Shown here one piece after another: positions 45,201-55,301 of a DNA stretch of 64,000 nt. The stretch covers positions 130,603,203 through 130,667,202 of the forward strand of contig OY997588.1 in assembly GCA_963921825.1 (NCBI GenBank), written 5' to 3'. The position numbers and the translations under genes are program-made. The notes under the pieces are model-generated. The model did not search any database, was not told the DNA's origin, and saw only the letters and a list, made by a program, of their open reading frames with translations. This DNA comes from Erodium maritimum. Taxonomy: Eukaryota; Streptophyta; Magnoliopsida; Geraniales; Geraniaceae. Within the stretch, counting starts at the first letter, position 1; every line of letters begins with the position of its first letter.

Positions 45201-45720
45201 TACCTTCAGGGAACCCTTCATCTTGGGCTTCATCTCTATGCCTCTCGTACTTTGGACCTTGTTTCATATACTGATGCCGACTGGGCAGGCTGTCCTGACA
45301 CCAGACGTTCCACATCTGGATAATGTGTATTCCTCGGAGATAATCTTATCTCCTGGTCGTCTAAACGACAGCCTACAGTCTCACGTTCCAGCACCGAGGC
45401 CGAATACCGTGGTGTTGCTCAGGTTGTCGCCGAGTCCTGCTGGCTTCGAAACCTTCTCATGGAGCTTCATTGTCCTATTTCCCGAGCCACTCTGGTGTAC
45501 TGTGACAATATCAGTGCCATCTATTTGGCAGGAAATCCAGTTCAACACCAGCGCACTAAGCACATTGAGCTTGACATACATTTTATCCGGGAAAAGGTTG
45601 CTCGTGGTAATGTTCGTGTTCTTCATGTTCCTACACACTCTCAGATTGTGGATATCTTTACTAAGGGTCTGCCTCACGTATTGTTCGTCGATTTTCGAGA
45701 TAGTCTGAACGTCCGTGATC
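42276..45720 (+). pseudogene. copia pol: protease, integrase, RT, RNase H with one stop
   Basis: A single frame is open from 42276 to a TAA at 45321-45323 and then continues unshifted to about 45720. Protease WFMDSGATSHM near 42645; integrase zinc part WHSRLGHPGAL...CYPCALGK near 43040; catalytic HGDLW, CDNGKEFEN and PQNGRAERK; RT QLDVKNAFLHG and LLYVDDIIL near 44780. RNase H has SYTDADWAGC, with the stop directly after RRSTSG, and SSTEAEYRG. The stop removes most of RNase H. The block HLVGDRSSQQ is also atypical. The upstream boundary is a GTG codon, not a true start. Confidence 0.88.
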
Positions 45721-45744
45721 CTCCCGCTCTGACTACGGGGCGTG

Positions 45745-45795
45745 TTAGCATTATCTATTCAAATATCAAATATTATTTGAATAAATATGATCCTT
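45745..45795 (+). repeat. Truncated 3' LTR of the Ale-type copia
   Basis: TGTTAGCATTATCTATTCAA and the following about 30 bases match the 5' LTR start. Similarity then ends at LINE sequence. Confidence 0.75.
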
Positions 45796-46086
45796 TATCT
45801 ATCCATCTCTTACTACTCTTACACCTCCAAAATCACACAGACGAAGCCCTTCCAAAATATGCCAACAAGAAAATGAATTGGGAAATAGGGAAACCTTTGC
45901 GTAGGCCATTAGAAATGACAAATCCATTCTTGGAGTTCTGTTAAGAAGAACATATAGAGAGGCTCGAAAACAACACGACATCCAATTTCTCCACATAGCC
46001 CCAATACCCATGTTATGAAGCACATCCTCCATACAGTCTCAACAAAGCTTATTGTAGGCCTTTTCTAAGTCTAGTTGGAGAAGAAT
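45796..46086 (-). pseudogene. LINE reverse transcriptase fragment, minus strand
   Basis: Minus-strand translation gives LDLEKAYNKL, then MEDVLHNMGIGAMWRNWM and CCFRASLYVLLNRTP, the central RT region of plant L1 ORF2. A stop interrupts it. It belongs with 39895-40844 on the other side of the copia element. Confidence 0.7.
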
Positions 46087-46237
46087 TAGTTAAACTCTTG
46101 ATACTGTTAGTTGTGTAGTTCTAACAATGTTGCTAAGTTTTGCCTTTCAACATGATTAGTTGTAGTCTAATCTTGGATTGATAAATTTGCGCTTACAAAA
46201 ACAGTTAACTGGATAATCATTCTTAATTTTTTAGTAA

Positions 46238-46506
46238 GGGAAAATTTCATTTTACTATTCTGACAAACATTTAATTTCACTTTGATACCTTGACATAAAT
46301 TTTTATCAGTTACATACCCAAACCAAACTTTTAATTTCACTTTCATACCTAGACGGATAAAATGTCCAAAATACCCCTAACTATTTATCAAATTTTCATC
46401 TCATACCATTGACTCAGAATTTGAAAAGAAGTGAAATGACAATAATACCCTTCATTGTTTAGGTGTTAAACTGAAAATTTCACTACTTTAAAAATAAAAT
46501 CAGTTT
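46238..46506 (+). repeat. Left TIR of the MULE
   Basis: About 269 bp, strongly similar to the reverse complement of 47771-48039 by eye, including CAAAATACCCCTAACTATT. Confidence 0.88.
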
Positions 46507-46789
46507 TTTTTTTTATAAAATCAATTTTTATTTTCAAAAATTCAGATTTTAATTTTTAAAATTCAATTTAATTTTTAAAAATATATAAATTCAGATTTGA
46601 ATATAAATAAATATAAAAAAATCATCTTCGTCTTTTAATTTTAATATTCAATTTTTATTTTCAAAAAATCAGTTTTAAAAAATACAAAAAAAAATCAGTT
46701 TTTTAATATTCAATTTTTATTTTCAAAAAATCAGTTTTTTTTTAAAAATTTAATTAATATTTATTATATTTGTTTTTTTTTCATTTTTT

Positions 46790-47460
46790 TACCTAAATGT
46801 ATTCCCTCTCCTCTCACTTCGTCTCTCTCTCCTTCGTCTGGTTCAATAAGGGGTAACCAAGTTCCATTCATATTCGTGGGCCTGAGAAAGAGCTCCACCA
46901 TAGCCACTGTGACCTTCAACCTTCGACAATGGCTTATTATGGTCTTCAATCATTTCCTTGAACTTGGGATCCTCTAAATTGATTCCATGGATCATAGATC
47001 TCTTCAGCTTCAAAACCCACACACCCACTCCTCCTCTTCCACAACGAAACCCTGTATCTCCGATTCAGATTTGCTCTTCTTACTCTTACATGAGGTTGAA
47101 GCTTCTGCTTCCTCCGATAAAAGGCATCTGAGTCCACACGACCTGACCCACTTTCCTCTGGCCAGATCCGCCCCCACGGGCATCAGATCTACCGCCACGG
47201 CGACATGATATGCCGACCATCGCCCATAGTCCCTCTGTCCTCTTTCAAAAAAAAAATCGCCCACAGTGTACTTGGATCTGAGTACAGATATTGTTGATTT
47301 GAGGGTTTAGTTGATTTGAGATTTTGTTGATTTATGATTCTAGATCTGAGAAAACAATATGGAGGCTAGGGTTAGTATAAGTTTCTGCTCATGTTCAATT
47401 AAGAAGCATCACTATGATTGACGAACAGTTTTTTTTTTGAATGATGATTGACGAAGAGTC
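46790..47460 (-). other. MULE core, possible captured gene fragment
   Basis: The core has gene-like composition. The best frames are on the minus strand, e.g. 46843-47028 (61 codons, containing DPKFKEMIEDHNKPLSK) and 46946-47137 (63 codons). Neither carries a domain I recognise. On the plus strand there is CT-rich leader-like sequence at about 46800-46840. Captured exon sequence is plausible; plain MULE interior is the alternative. Confidence 0.4.
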
Positions 47461-47770
47461 AAAAGCAATGAAAAAAAATTAAATCTGATTTTTTATTTTT
47501 TAAATATATTTTATATTAAAATATGAATTTATATTTTTATATTCAAATATGATTTTTTATATATATTTTTTATATTAAAATCTGAATTTATATATATTTT
47601 ATCTTAAAATATGATTTTTTATTTTTAAACTGTTTTTAAAATAAAGCTGTTTATAATAAAAAAAAAAATTAGTTTTATTAAAAAAATTATTTTTATTAAA
47701 AAAACTGTTTTTTATGTATTTTTAAAATTAAAATCTGATTTTTTGAAAATAAAAATTGAATTTATAAAAG

Positions 47771-48039
47771 AAACTGATTTTATTTTAAAATGAGTGAAAT
47801 TTTCAATTTAATACCTAAACAATAAAGGGTATTATTGTCATTTCACTTATTTTCAAATTCTGAGCCAATGGCATGAGATGAAAATTTGAGTAATAGTTAG
47901 GGGTATTTTGGACATTTTGCCCGGTTGGGTATGAAAGTGAAATTAAAAGTTTGGTTTCGGTATGAAACTGATAAAAACTTATGTCAGGGTATCAAACTGA
48001 AGTTAAATGTTTGCGAGAGTGGTAAAATGAAACTTTCCC
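47771..48039 (-). repeat. Right TIR of the MULE
   Basis: Counterpart of 46238-46506. Further weaker inverted AT-rich similarity extends inward. Confidence 0.88.
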
Positions 48040-48048
48040 TTTTAGTAA

Positions 48049-48365
48049 TTCATAAATATGAATTGATGAATAATTTGGAGTCGCGGAATATTGTATTGTT
48101 CATGATCGGATTATTTGTTTGAATTGTGATTGTGTTATATTATTTTTCATTTGTTGGGATATATAGATAAATATGTACACGACATGTACAAGTATTCTGA
48201 AGAGAACAAAACACCGTGGGAGACAAGTATAATTTTTTGTGCAATCAAGGTGTCAATATGAAATAGGGGGACGCCCATAACATTTACATACATATGTTGC
48301 GACATGGAATTGTAAAAAGGCTCACAAGATGGATCTATCACGATGATGTGAAAGAGATTTGTACT
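48049..48365. other. Interstitial DNA
   Basis: AT-rich, nothing recognised. Confidence 0.4.
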
Positions 48366-48552
48366 TGTTAGGTCTCAAGGAATCAATCTAGAGGGGGGTG
48401 AATAGATTGATTACAAAATATAGCAACTTAAAAATAAATTCGGAAATTTAAACAACAGGCAAAGATAGCAAGATAGAGAAAACCAACACAAGATATACGT
48501 GGTTCACAACTCTCCTTAGAGTTGCTACGTCCACACTAAAGAACTCACTTAA
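48366..48552 (-). repeat. Inverted fragment of a SIRE-type LTR end
   Basis: TGTTAGGTCTCAAGGAATCA on the plus strand is the reverse complement of the 3' end of the SIRE LTR (50150-50327). Homology stops where the SIRE element starts. The right remainder of this older LTR must lie beyond the window. Confidence 0.8.
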
Positions 48553-49530
48553 TGTTGTGACCTTGTGTCAACATAATAATTTATGTGTTTTGATAATGAC
48601 AAGTATAAATATATTTATTCAAGAACAAATAACTCTTCCATATGTTTATTGTTTCAAATCAAACTCATTTTACAAAAGTTATTATATTTTTTATATATGT
48701 GATTTTCGGATTTTTCAAGACAACAACTTTGGTTGCATTTGAGGTAACTTTGAAAAATCATATCAAATTCATTTCTTTATCAAATTACGACTTGTTTGAT
48801 TTTTTATAAACCTCTGTGAGTCTACTTTTTAATGATCAAATTGGTTCTCCATTTGGATACTCCATCAGAGAGTAATGGACGGAAAGGTGAGTAGACATCA
48901 AATCTGCCAGAACAGGTAAAGCAGATTTTCTTGACTGTCTTTCTTGATTAAACTGGGATTATCTACCAGGTAATAATAGGTCTATGCTATACCATTGGAA
49001 AGATATAGGAGTCTATTTTCTAACCCAACTGACCTTACTTGATTTGGATTCTTGTGGATAAAGTTATGCTCATTTGAACAAGCAAAGGTCAAAGCTGAAA
49101 TTTCTGGCAGCAAAGCTGAAAGTTATGCTCATCATCTACTTGTGTCAAATGAAGTTGTGCACGAAATTTAAATCTCCAAAGACATTTTCAGACCTTCAAT
49201 GATGATCAAGGAAGGCTATGAAAGATTCAAAATGTCTACTTTGAAAGGGTTCAAGTCATACCAATAGGATTCTTGTAAGTATGATCATTAAGATATGTTT
49301 TGGCTAGCTCATCACTCAATCTCTCTTCCCTTACTCAAAAATCTGAATTTCTCTTGATTATTTAATCCTTTTTTATTCATTCAAATTGATTTTGAAAAGA
49401 GAGAAGTCATCATTTCAATCTTGAAATGTGTTGAGGACATTTCTTGTCAAGATATGCCACTTGACTTTGCACTCAAGTATTTCTTCCAACAACTCTTTTT
49501 TTTTGAATTATCAAGTGCCAAGTTTTTGTC

Positions 49531-49538
49531 TATAAAAG
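49531..49538 (+). promoter_or_regulatory. TATA box of the SIRE LTR
   Basis: TATAAAAG in a plain context, with a likely transcription start about 30 bp downstream near 49563 (inferred). Confidence 0.6.
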
Positions 49539-49988
49539 CCCTCATTTGTTTCTTCATTTTAAGATACAACACTTCTACTATTTCTCTACAAAAATTCAGC
49601 ACAAAGTTCTTCTTCATCTTTGAGAGAAAAGTCATCTTGAGAGCTCTATTCTTCTTTGTTCAAGAAATTGTTTTCAAAGTCATGAACTAATAGTTTCATA
49701 TCTTTTGATCTTTGAAAAACATATATTCTTCTTGTTATATCTCTTCTTGAACATGTTATGCTCTCTTTGCAAACTATTTTGAAATCCTCTTCTCTCAAAA
49801 TCATCTTGAGCTAAGCCTTAAGTATCTTGAAATCATATATAGCTTGCTTGTACTTCATCTTTATATCTTGATTGTAATTGAGGCATTGTGTTTATTCTAC
49901 ATAAGATTAAACACATTGTATTGTTGACTCTTGGTGAGTTGACCTCAATATCTTCGATTGTAATTGGCCTTGTAGGCTAGAAAAGGGT

Positions 49989-50096
49989 GTTGTAGTTGGT
50001 TGCAAGATTTGTTCTTGCAAAGTGTTGTAGTGGTTGCAAGATTTGTTCTTGCTTCTCATTTGGTGTTGTAACTTGCAAGATTAGTTCTTGTGAGAC
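49989..50096 (+). repeat. GTTGCAAGATTTGTTCTTG triple repeat
   Basis: Three imperfect units each with GCAAGATTTGTTCTTG or GCAAGATTAGTTCTTG, in the R/U5 part of the LTR. Confidence 0.75.
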
Positions 50097-50329
50097 TTTG
50101 TAACATTTACTATAAGTTAGTAAAAAGGCCGAACTCTAAATGAGTTCTTTAGTGTGGACGTAACAACTCTAAGGAGAGTTGTGAACCACGTATATCTTGT
50201 GTTGGCTTTTTCTATCTTGCTATCTTTGCTTGTTGTTTAAATTTCCGAATTTATTTTTAAGTTGCTATATTTTGTAATCAATCTATTCACCCCCCCCCCC
50301 TCTAGATTGATTCCTTGGGACCTAACAAT

Positions 50330-50341
50330 TGGTATCAGAGC
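50330..50341 (+). promoter_or_regulatory. tRNA-iMet primer binding site of the SIRE element
   Basis: TGGTATCAGAGC, two bases after the LTR end, complementary to the 3' end of initiator tRNA-Met. Confidence 0.95.
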
Positions 50342-50394
50342 TTCTACACTACTAATACTTGGTTAAATTTTGAGGTTAGGTGTTAAAGATCCAA

Positions 50395-52203
50395 ATGTCA
50401 AGCTCAAGCAACACAACTCTTCCTTTCTTTTGTGGCATTTCACAAAACAAGCCTCCACTATTTGATGGGTCAAATTATTCCCATTGGAAGTATAGAATGG
50501 AGATACATCTTCAAAGCATTGATTATGATCTATGGGAAATTACTTCCGAAGGGCCATTTATTCCAATCATGAAGAATGAAAAGGGAGAAGAAGTAGAAAA
50601 GCCAATGAAAGAGTTCAACATGGAAGACAAGAGGAAGATGTCTCAAAACAAGAAGGCTTTATCCATTCTTCTATGTTCATTAAATCAAAATGAGCATTCA
50701 AGAGTGGTTGGTTCCAAAATGGCCTATGAAGTTTGGAAGAAACTTAAAGTTACTCATGAAGGAACTTCTCAAGTCAAAGAAGCAAAGATAGACATGTTGC
50801 TTGAAGAATATGATTCTTTCAAGATGCAACCCGGAGAGAGCATTCACTCGATGAGTGAAAGATTCAACAACATTGTAAGTCGTCTTGCACTTCTTGATAC
50901 AATTTTCACTAACAAACAAAAAGTGGACAAGATTCTTAGGAGTCTACCAAAGGAGTGGCAACCAAAGGTAACGGCCATAAATGAAGTGAAAAATATCAAG
51001 CCGGTCGAATTTGAAAAACTCTTGGGAAATCTACTTACCCATGAGAAGGCTATGAAAAAGTTTGAAGAGCCTAAACCAAAGAAAACTTTAGGGTTGATGG
51101 AAAAATCCAACGAGGACTCGGAAGATGATGATGAAGAAGATGAAGTTTCAATGTTCGTGAAAAGCTATAGGAAGTACCAAAGAATGCGGAGAACTCAAAA
51201 GAAGTATCCTCCTACAAAAAGCTCCAAAGATGGAAAAGACAAAAGCTCAAGAGAAAACAACAACTATAAGTGCTACAAGTGTGGTAGCAAGGATCATTTC
51301 ATTGCGGATTGTCCGGTAAAGAAAGATGAAGAAAAGAAAGAAAAGAGGCGACAAGGAAAGAAGCCCATGAAAGCTATGAAGGCGGAAACTTGGGATGATT
51401 TCCTTTCCGGTTCGGAAGATGACAACTCCAATGATGAAGTAGAATCTATAGCACTCATGGCAATTGATGACAACATTGAGGTAAGTTCTTGTAACTCTCT
51501 TGATGAATTTGATTCGGAGGAATTTATTGAAAAACTAATCAACAAGAATAAATTGTTGAAAAGTATGCTCAAGGAAGAAAGATTAGCTAAAGCTTTAGTT
51601 GTAAATGAAATAGTTTCTATAAGAAGTGATTATGAGGATAAATGCATGAAACTTGAAAAGGAAAATGCTATGCTTAGAAATGATATCAACAAATTTTCTT
51701 GTGGTAGCATTAAACTTGATAGTATATTATCCTCTCAAAAATCTTATCATGATAAAAGTGGTGTCGGTTATAATGATTTATCTTGTCAAACCACAATTGA
51801 TATGCCTACTACATCACATGTTAGTAAAAATGAGATGAAAAGAAAAACTATCACATGTTTTTATTGTGGTGTTGTTGGGCATGCTAACTTTGAATGCAAA
51901 ATAAAAAGAGAAGTCGATTCGAAGAAGGGTCATAAAGTTTGGAAAAAGAAATCTAATCATAAAGGACCCAAAGAAAGGGTACCATATCAATCAAGAGTAT
52001 TTGTGGATGTAGGAAACAAATGGAGACGTCCAAGCGTGCCTCAAAGGAGAAGTTACACAAGGAACATGGTATATGGACAGCGGGTGTTCAAGGCATATGA
52101 CCGGAGACCGTACACTATTCGATACACTTACAAACCGCATTGGAGGAATGGTCAAATTTGGCAAGGGACAAGGCAAAATCACCGGTATTGGTACCGTTGG
52201 TAA
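50395..52203 (+). CDS. gag: SIRE-type gag (capsid/nucleocapsid) protein
   Basis: Start chosen at the first true ATG, 50395 (MSSSSNTTLPFF); the frame is open slightly further up but only through a GTG. About 602 codons. N-terminal gag domain of the UBN2 type (PPLFDGSNYSHWKYRME, KKALSILLCSLN, RFNNIVSRLALL), then an acidic Ser/Asp/Glu stretch. First CCHC knuckle CYKCGSKDHFIADC, a coiled-coil-like Glu/Lys region, then a second knuckle CFYCGVVGHANFEC. The double knuckle with long spacer is typical of SIRE. The frame ends inside the pol region, overlapping it. Gag packages element RNA. The last about 60 residues may be out of the ancestral frame. Confidence 0.88.
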   Translation: MSSSSNTTLPFFCGISQNKPPLFDGSNYSHWKYRMEIHLQSIDYDLWEITSEGPFIPIMKNEKGEEVEKPMKEFNMEDKRKMSQNKKALSILLCSLNQNEHSRVVGSKMAYEVWKKLKVTHEGTSQVKEAKIDMLLEEYDSFKMQPGESIHSMSERFNNIVSRLALLDTIFTNKQKVDKILRSLPKEWQPKVTAINEVKNIKPVEFEKLLGNLLTHEKAMKKFEEPKPKKTLGLMEKSNEDSEDDDEEDEVSMFVKSYRKYQRMRRTQKKYPPTKSSKDGKDKSSRENNNYKCYKCGSKDHFIADCPVKKDEEKKEKRRQGKKPMKAMKAETWDDFLSGSEDDNSNDEVESIALMAIDDNIEVSSCNSLDEFDSEEFIEKLINKNKLLKSMLKEERLAKALVVNEIVSIRSDYEDKCMKLEKENAMLRNDINKFSCGSIKLDSILSSQKSYHDKSGVGYNDLSCQTTIDMPTTSHVSKNEMKRKTITCFYCGVVGHANFECKIKREVDSKKGHKVWKKKSNHKGPKERVPYQSRVFVDVGNKWRRPSVPQRRSYTRNMVYGQRVFKAYDRRPYTIRYTYKPHWRNGQIWQGTRQNHRYWYRW

Positions 52204-55081
52204 GGATCCTAACCCCGTTATCAAACATGTTTTACTTGTAGAAGGTTTAAATGCAAATCTTATTAGCATTAGTCAACTTTGTGACATTGGATTGACGGTT
52301 ACTTTTGACAAATTTAAATATGTTGTTAAATCTTATGATAAAATTATTTTTGAAGCAAAAAGATTTCAAAATGTTTATGTTGCAACTCTTGGAGACATGC
52401 ATATTCAAAATGTTAAATGTTTTATTGCGGAAAATGATTTTCAAACCTTATGGCATAGAAGATTAGGCCATATTGGAGCAAAACTTTTGAAAAAGCTTTC
52501 AAAACAATCTTTAGTTCATGGTCTACCATCAATCAATGTTGACAAAATGACTTTATGTGATGCTTGTAAGAAAGGTAAACATACAAGAAGCTCATTTAAA
52601 CCTAAAAGTGAAATTTCCATTACCAAACCTCTACAATTACTTCATATGGATTTGTATGGGGATATTGGTGTAGCTAGTTTAAGTGGAAAACATTATGTTT
52701 TTGTTATTGTAGATGATTATACTCGTTATACTTCGACATTATTTCTTGCTCATAAAAGTGATGCTTGTAACAAGTTTGTTAAGTTGTGTAGAAGAATAGA
52801 AAATGAAAAAGGGGATAGAATCATCAAGGTAAGAAGTGATAGAGGAGGTGAGTTTATGGGTGATCTTGAAAAGTATTGTGATGCACAAGGTTACAAACAT
52901 GAAGTATCCGCACCAAGGACTCCTCAACAAAATGGTGTAGCGGAGAGGAAGAACCGAACTTTGCAAGAGATGAGTAGATCAATGTTGAATGAGTTCAACC
53001 TTCCAAAGTACTTTTGGGCCGAAGCGGTTAACACCGCATGCTATATTACCAACCGTGCACACTTAAGGCCAAGTTTGGGTAAGACATCTTATGAATTATG
53101 GCATGGTAGAGCACCTAATATAAGTTATTTCAAAGTGTTTGGGTGTAGGTGTTATATTTTGAACACAAAGGACCAATTGGATAAACTTGATCCTAAGTCC
53201 GATGAAGGTATATTTCTTGGTTACTCAACAAGAAGCAAAGCTTATCGCATCTATAACCGGAGATCTCAAGTGGTGGAAGAATCCATCCATGTCAAGTTTA
53301 ATGAAAGCGAGCTTCCAAGACAACCTCTAGTTGAAGATGCAAGTGATGATGATGAAGATCAAGTTGTTCTAGACATTACCAAGCAAGTCCAAGAAGAAGG
53401 TGGAGAGAAATCAAAGGAACTTCCTAAATCTTTCAAGTACAAACCTTCTCATCCAAAGGAGCAAATAATTGGAGATGTGGAAGATAAAATCAAGACACGG
53501 AGTCAACATAAGATAAATGTTGAAACGGCCTTCATCTCTCAAGTAGAGCCTAAAAATATTGGTGAGGCTCTAGAAGATGCTTGTTGGATTGAAGCAATGC
53601 AAGAAGAACTCAATCAATTCACAAGAAATGAGGTGTGGGATTTAGTTCCAATTCCGAAAGAAAAGAACATTATTGGTACAAAATGGGTGTTTCGGAATAA
53701 GCTCAATGAAGATGGAGAAGTGGTGAGAAACAAGGCTAGACTAGTAGCACAAGGATACTCACAAGAAGAAGGAATTGACTATGACGAGACTTATGCACCG
53801 GTTGCCCGTCTTGAATCGATAAGAATCCTTCTATCCTTTGCTTGTTTTAAAGATTTTATTTTATTTCAAATGGATGTTAAATCCGCTTTTTTGAATGGAC
53901 TAATCAATGAGGAAGTTTTTGTAGCTCAACCTCCCGGTTTTGAAGATTCCTCAAAGCCCAATCATGTATACAAGCTCAAGAAGGCACTATATGGATTGAA
54001 ACAAGCACCAAGAGCTTGGTATGAAAGGTTAAGTATTTTCTTGATTGGCAATGGTTTTTCAAGAGGAAAGGTAGACACAACCCTTTTTATTAAACACAAG
54101 GATGATGATATTCTTTTGGTTCAAATTTATGTTGATGATATTATTTTTGGATCTACTAATCATCTTATGTGCAAGGATTTTGAAGTACTAATGACAAGTA
54201 AGTTTGAGATGAGTATGATGGGAGAACTAACTTTCTTTCTTGGTCTTCAAATAAAGCAAGTCAAGGATGGTATCTACATTTCTCAAACCAAATATATCAA
54301 GGAGTTACTTAAGAAGTACAACATTGATGGCAAAAGAAGTGTCAAAACTCCTATTAGTACGAATGAGAAGTTGAGCAAAGATGAAGATGGAAAGAGTGTG
54401 GATCAAACAAAGTATAGAGGAATGATTGGAAGTCTTTTATACTTGACGGCAAGTAGACCGGATATCCAATTTGCCACATGCTTATGTGCAAGATTTCAAA
54501 GTAGTCCAAAAGAGTCACACCTCACCGCCGTGAAGCGAATTTTGAGATACTTAAGGGGGACTCTTAATCTTTCTCTATTTTATCCTAAAAATTCTAATTT
54601 TGATTTAGTTGGATTTTCTGATTCTGATTATGCGGGTTCTTTGGATGATAGGAAAAGCACATCCGGAACGTGTCAATTTCTTGGAAATTGTTTGGTCTCT
54701 TGGTTTTCAAAGAAGCAAAATAGTGTTGCATTATCAACGGCCGAAGCGGAGTACATTTCGGCGGCTATGTGTTGCACTCAAGTTCTTTGGATGAAGCAAA
54801 CCTTACGAGACTACAATCAAGAGTTTGATTCTATTCCTATTATGTGTGATAATACTTCCGCAATTAATCTCTCTTTAAATCCCGTGCATCATAGTAGAAC
54901 AAAACATATCGAAATTAGATATCACTTTTTACGTGATTGTGTACAAAAAGGTTTTATCGATATGAAATTTGTTCCTACCAGTGATCAACTAGCCGATATT
55001 TTTACAAAACCCCTTGATTCGATTTCTTTCATAAAAATTAGGGGAGAAATTGGCTTAATTGATGCCTCCGAAGTAAAGTAA
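52013..55081 (+). CDS. pol: SIRE-type pol polyprotein: protease, integrase, RT, RNase H
   Basis: Uninterrupted frame opening after a TAG at 52010-52012 and ending TAA at 55079-55081, about 1,022 codons, +1 relative to gag. Protease YMDSGCSRHMTGD; zinc part LWHRRLGHIGAKL...CDACKKGKH; integrase core HMDLYGD, VRSDRGGEFMG and QQNGVAERKNRT; RT FQMDVKSAFLNG and IYVDDIIFGS; RNase H FSDSDYAGS, STAEAEYIS and ADIFTKPLD. All catalytic residues look present. The first in-frame Met lies in the protease motif itself, so entry from gag by frameshift or an old indel must be assumed. It carries out reverse transcription and integration. Confidence 0.92.
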   Translation, partial: ETNGDVQACLKGEVTQGTWYMDSGCSRHMTGDRTLFDTLTNRIGGMVKFGKGQGKITGIGTVGKDPNPVIKHVLLVEGLNANLISISQLCDIGLTVTFDKFKYVVKSYDKIIFEAKRFQNVYVATLGDMHIQNVKCFIAENDFQTLWHRRLGHIGAKLLKKLSKQSLVHGLPSINVDKMTLCDACKKGKHTRSSFKPKSEISITKPLQLLHMDLYGDIGVASLSGKHYVFVIVDDYTRYTSTLFLAHKSDACNKFVKLCRRIENEKGDRIIKVRSDRGGEFMGDLEKYCDAQGYKHEVSAPRTPQQNGVAERKNRTLQEMSRSMLNEFNLPKYFWAEAVNTACYITNRAHLRPSLGKTSYELWHGRAPNISYFKVFGCRCYILNTKDQLDKLDPKSDEGIFLGYSTRSKAYRIYNRRSQVVEESIHVKFNESELPRQPLVEDASDDDEDQVVLDITKQVQEEGGEKSKELPKSFKYKPSHPKEQIIGDVEDKIKTRSQHKINVETAFISQVEPKNIGEALEDACWIEAMQEELNQFTRNEVWDLVPIPKEKNIIGTKWVFRNKLNEDGEVVRNKARLVAQGYSQEEGIDYDETYAPVARLESIRILLSFACFKDFILFQMDVKSAFLNGLINEEVFVAQPPGFEDSSKPNHVYKLKKALYGLKQAPRAWYERLSIFLIGNGFSRGKVDTTLFIKHKDDDILLVQIYVDDIIFGSTNHLMCKDFEVLMTSKFEMSMMGELTFFLGLQIKQVKDGIYISQTKYIKELLKKYNIDGKRSVKTPISTNEKLSKDEDGKSVDQTKYRGMIGSLLYLTASRPDIQFATCLCARFQSSPKESHLTAVKRILRYLRGTLNLSLFYPKNSNFDLVGFSDSDYAGSLDDRKSTSGTCQFLGNCLVSWFSKKQNSVALSTAEAEYISAAMCCTQVLWMKQTLRDYNQEFDSIPIMCDNTSAINLSLNPVHHSRTKHIEIRYHFLRDCVQKGFIDMKFVPTSDQLADIFTKPLDSISFIKIRGEIGLIDASEVK

Positions 55082-55301
55082 TCTTTTTCTTTCAATTCTT
55101 TTTTACAAAAATGTGTTTTGATGATTCCAAAAGGGGGAGAAAAAAAAATATAACTCTTTCACTAAGGGGGAGCTTAGTGTTAGGGGGAGTTTTTAAAAGT
55201 GTTAGGGGGAGTTTTTAAAATGTTACTTGAGAATTCCTTATTTGATTATCTTGAATTGTGCTTATATTTAGTGTGTTTGTCATCATCAAAAAGGGGGAGA
55301 A
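55082..55301 (+). promoter_or_regulatory. Polypurine tract region of the SIRE element
   Basis: The functional tract AAAAAGGGGGAGAA ends at 55301 next to the 3' LTR. Four further AGGGGGAG copies lie between 55130 and 55215. No env-like frame is present. Confidence 0.85.

Larger units (their letters stand above)
40845..45795 (+). mobile_element. Ale-type Ty1/copia retrotransposon
   Basis: The 5' LTR starts TGTTAGCATTATCTATTCG at 40845. The 3' LTR starts with the same sequence at 45745 but matches for only about 50 bp before LINE sequence takes over. Order gag, protease, integrase, RT, RNase H is copia. Wording of the RT (SRSWPIHQLDVKNAFLHG) and a gag lacking a clear CCHC knuckle suggest the Ale/Retrofit lineage. 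gag is broken; pol is nearly intact. Confidence 0.8.
46238..48039. mobile_element. Mutator-like element (nonautonomous, candidate Pack-MULE)
   Basis: Long inverted repeats (46238-46506 and 47771-48039) begin GGGAAAATTTCATTTTAC and GGGAAAGTTTCATTTTAC. They are flanked by a perfect 9-bp duplication TTTTAGTAA (46229-46237, 48040-48048), diagnostic of the Mutator superfamily. No transposase is present. AT-rich stretches surround a core (about 46790-47460) of ordinary base composition that differs from the arms and may be captured host sequence. Confidence 0.85.
48553..50327 (+). repeat. 5' LTR of the SIRE element
   Basis: 1,775 bp, TGTTGTGACC to CCTAACA. It holds a TATA box, a roughly 35-44 bp triple repeat at 49989-50096 and an 11-C run at 50290-50300. 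The candidate target duplication is CTTAA (48548-48552); its partner is outside the window. Confidence 0.9.
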
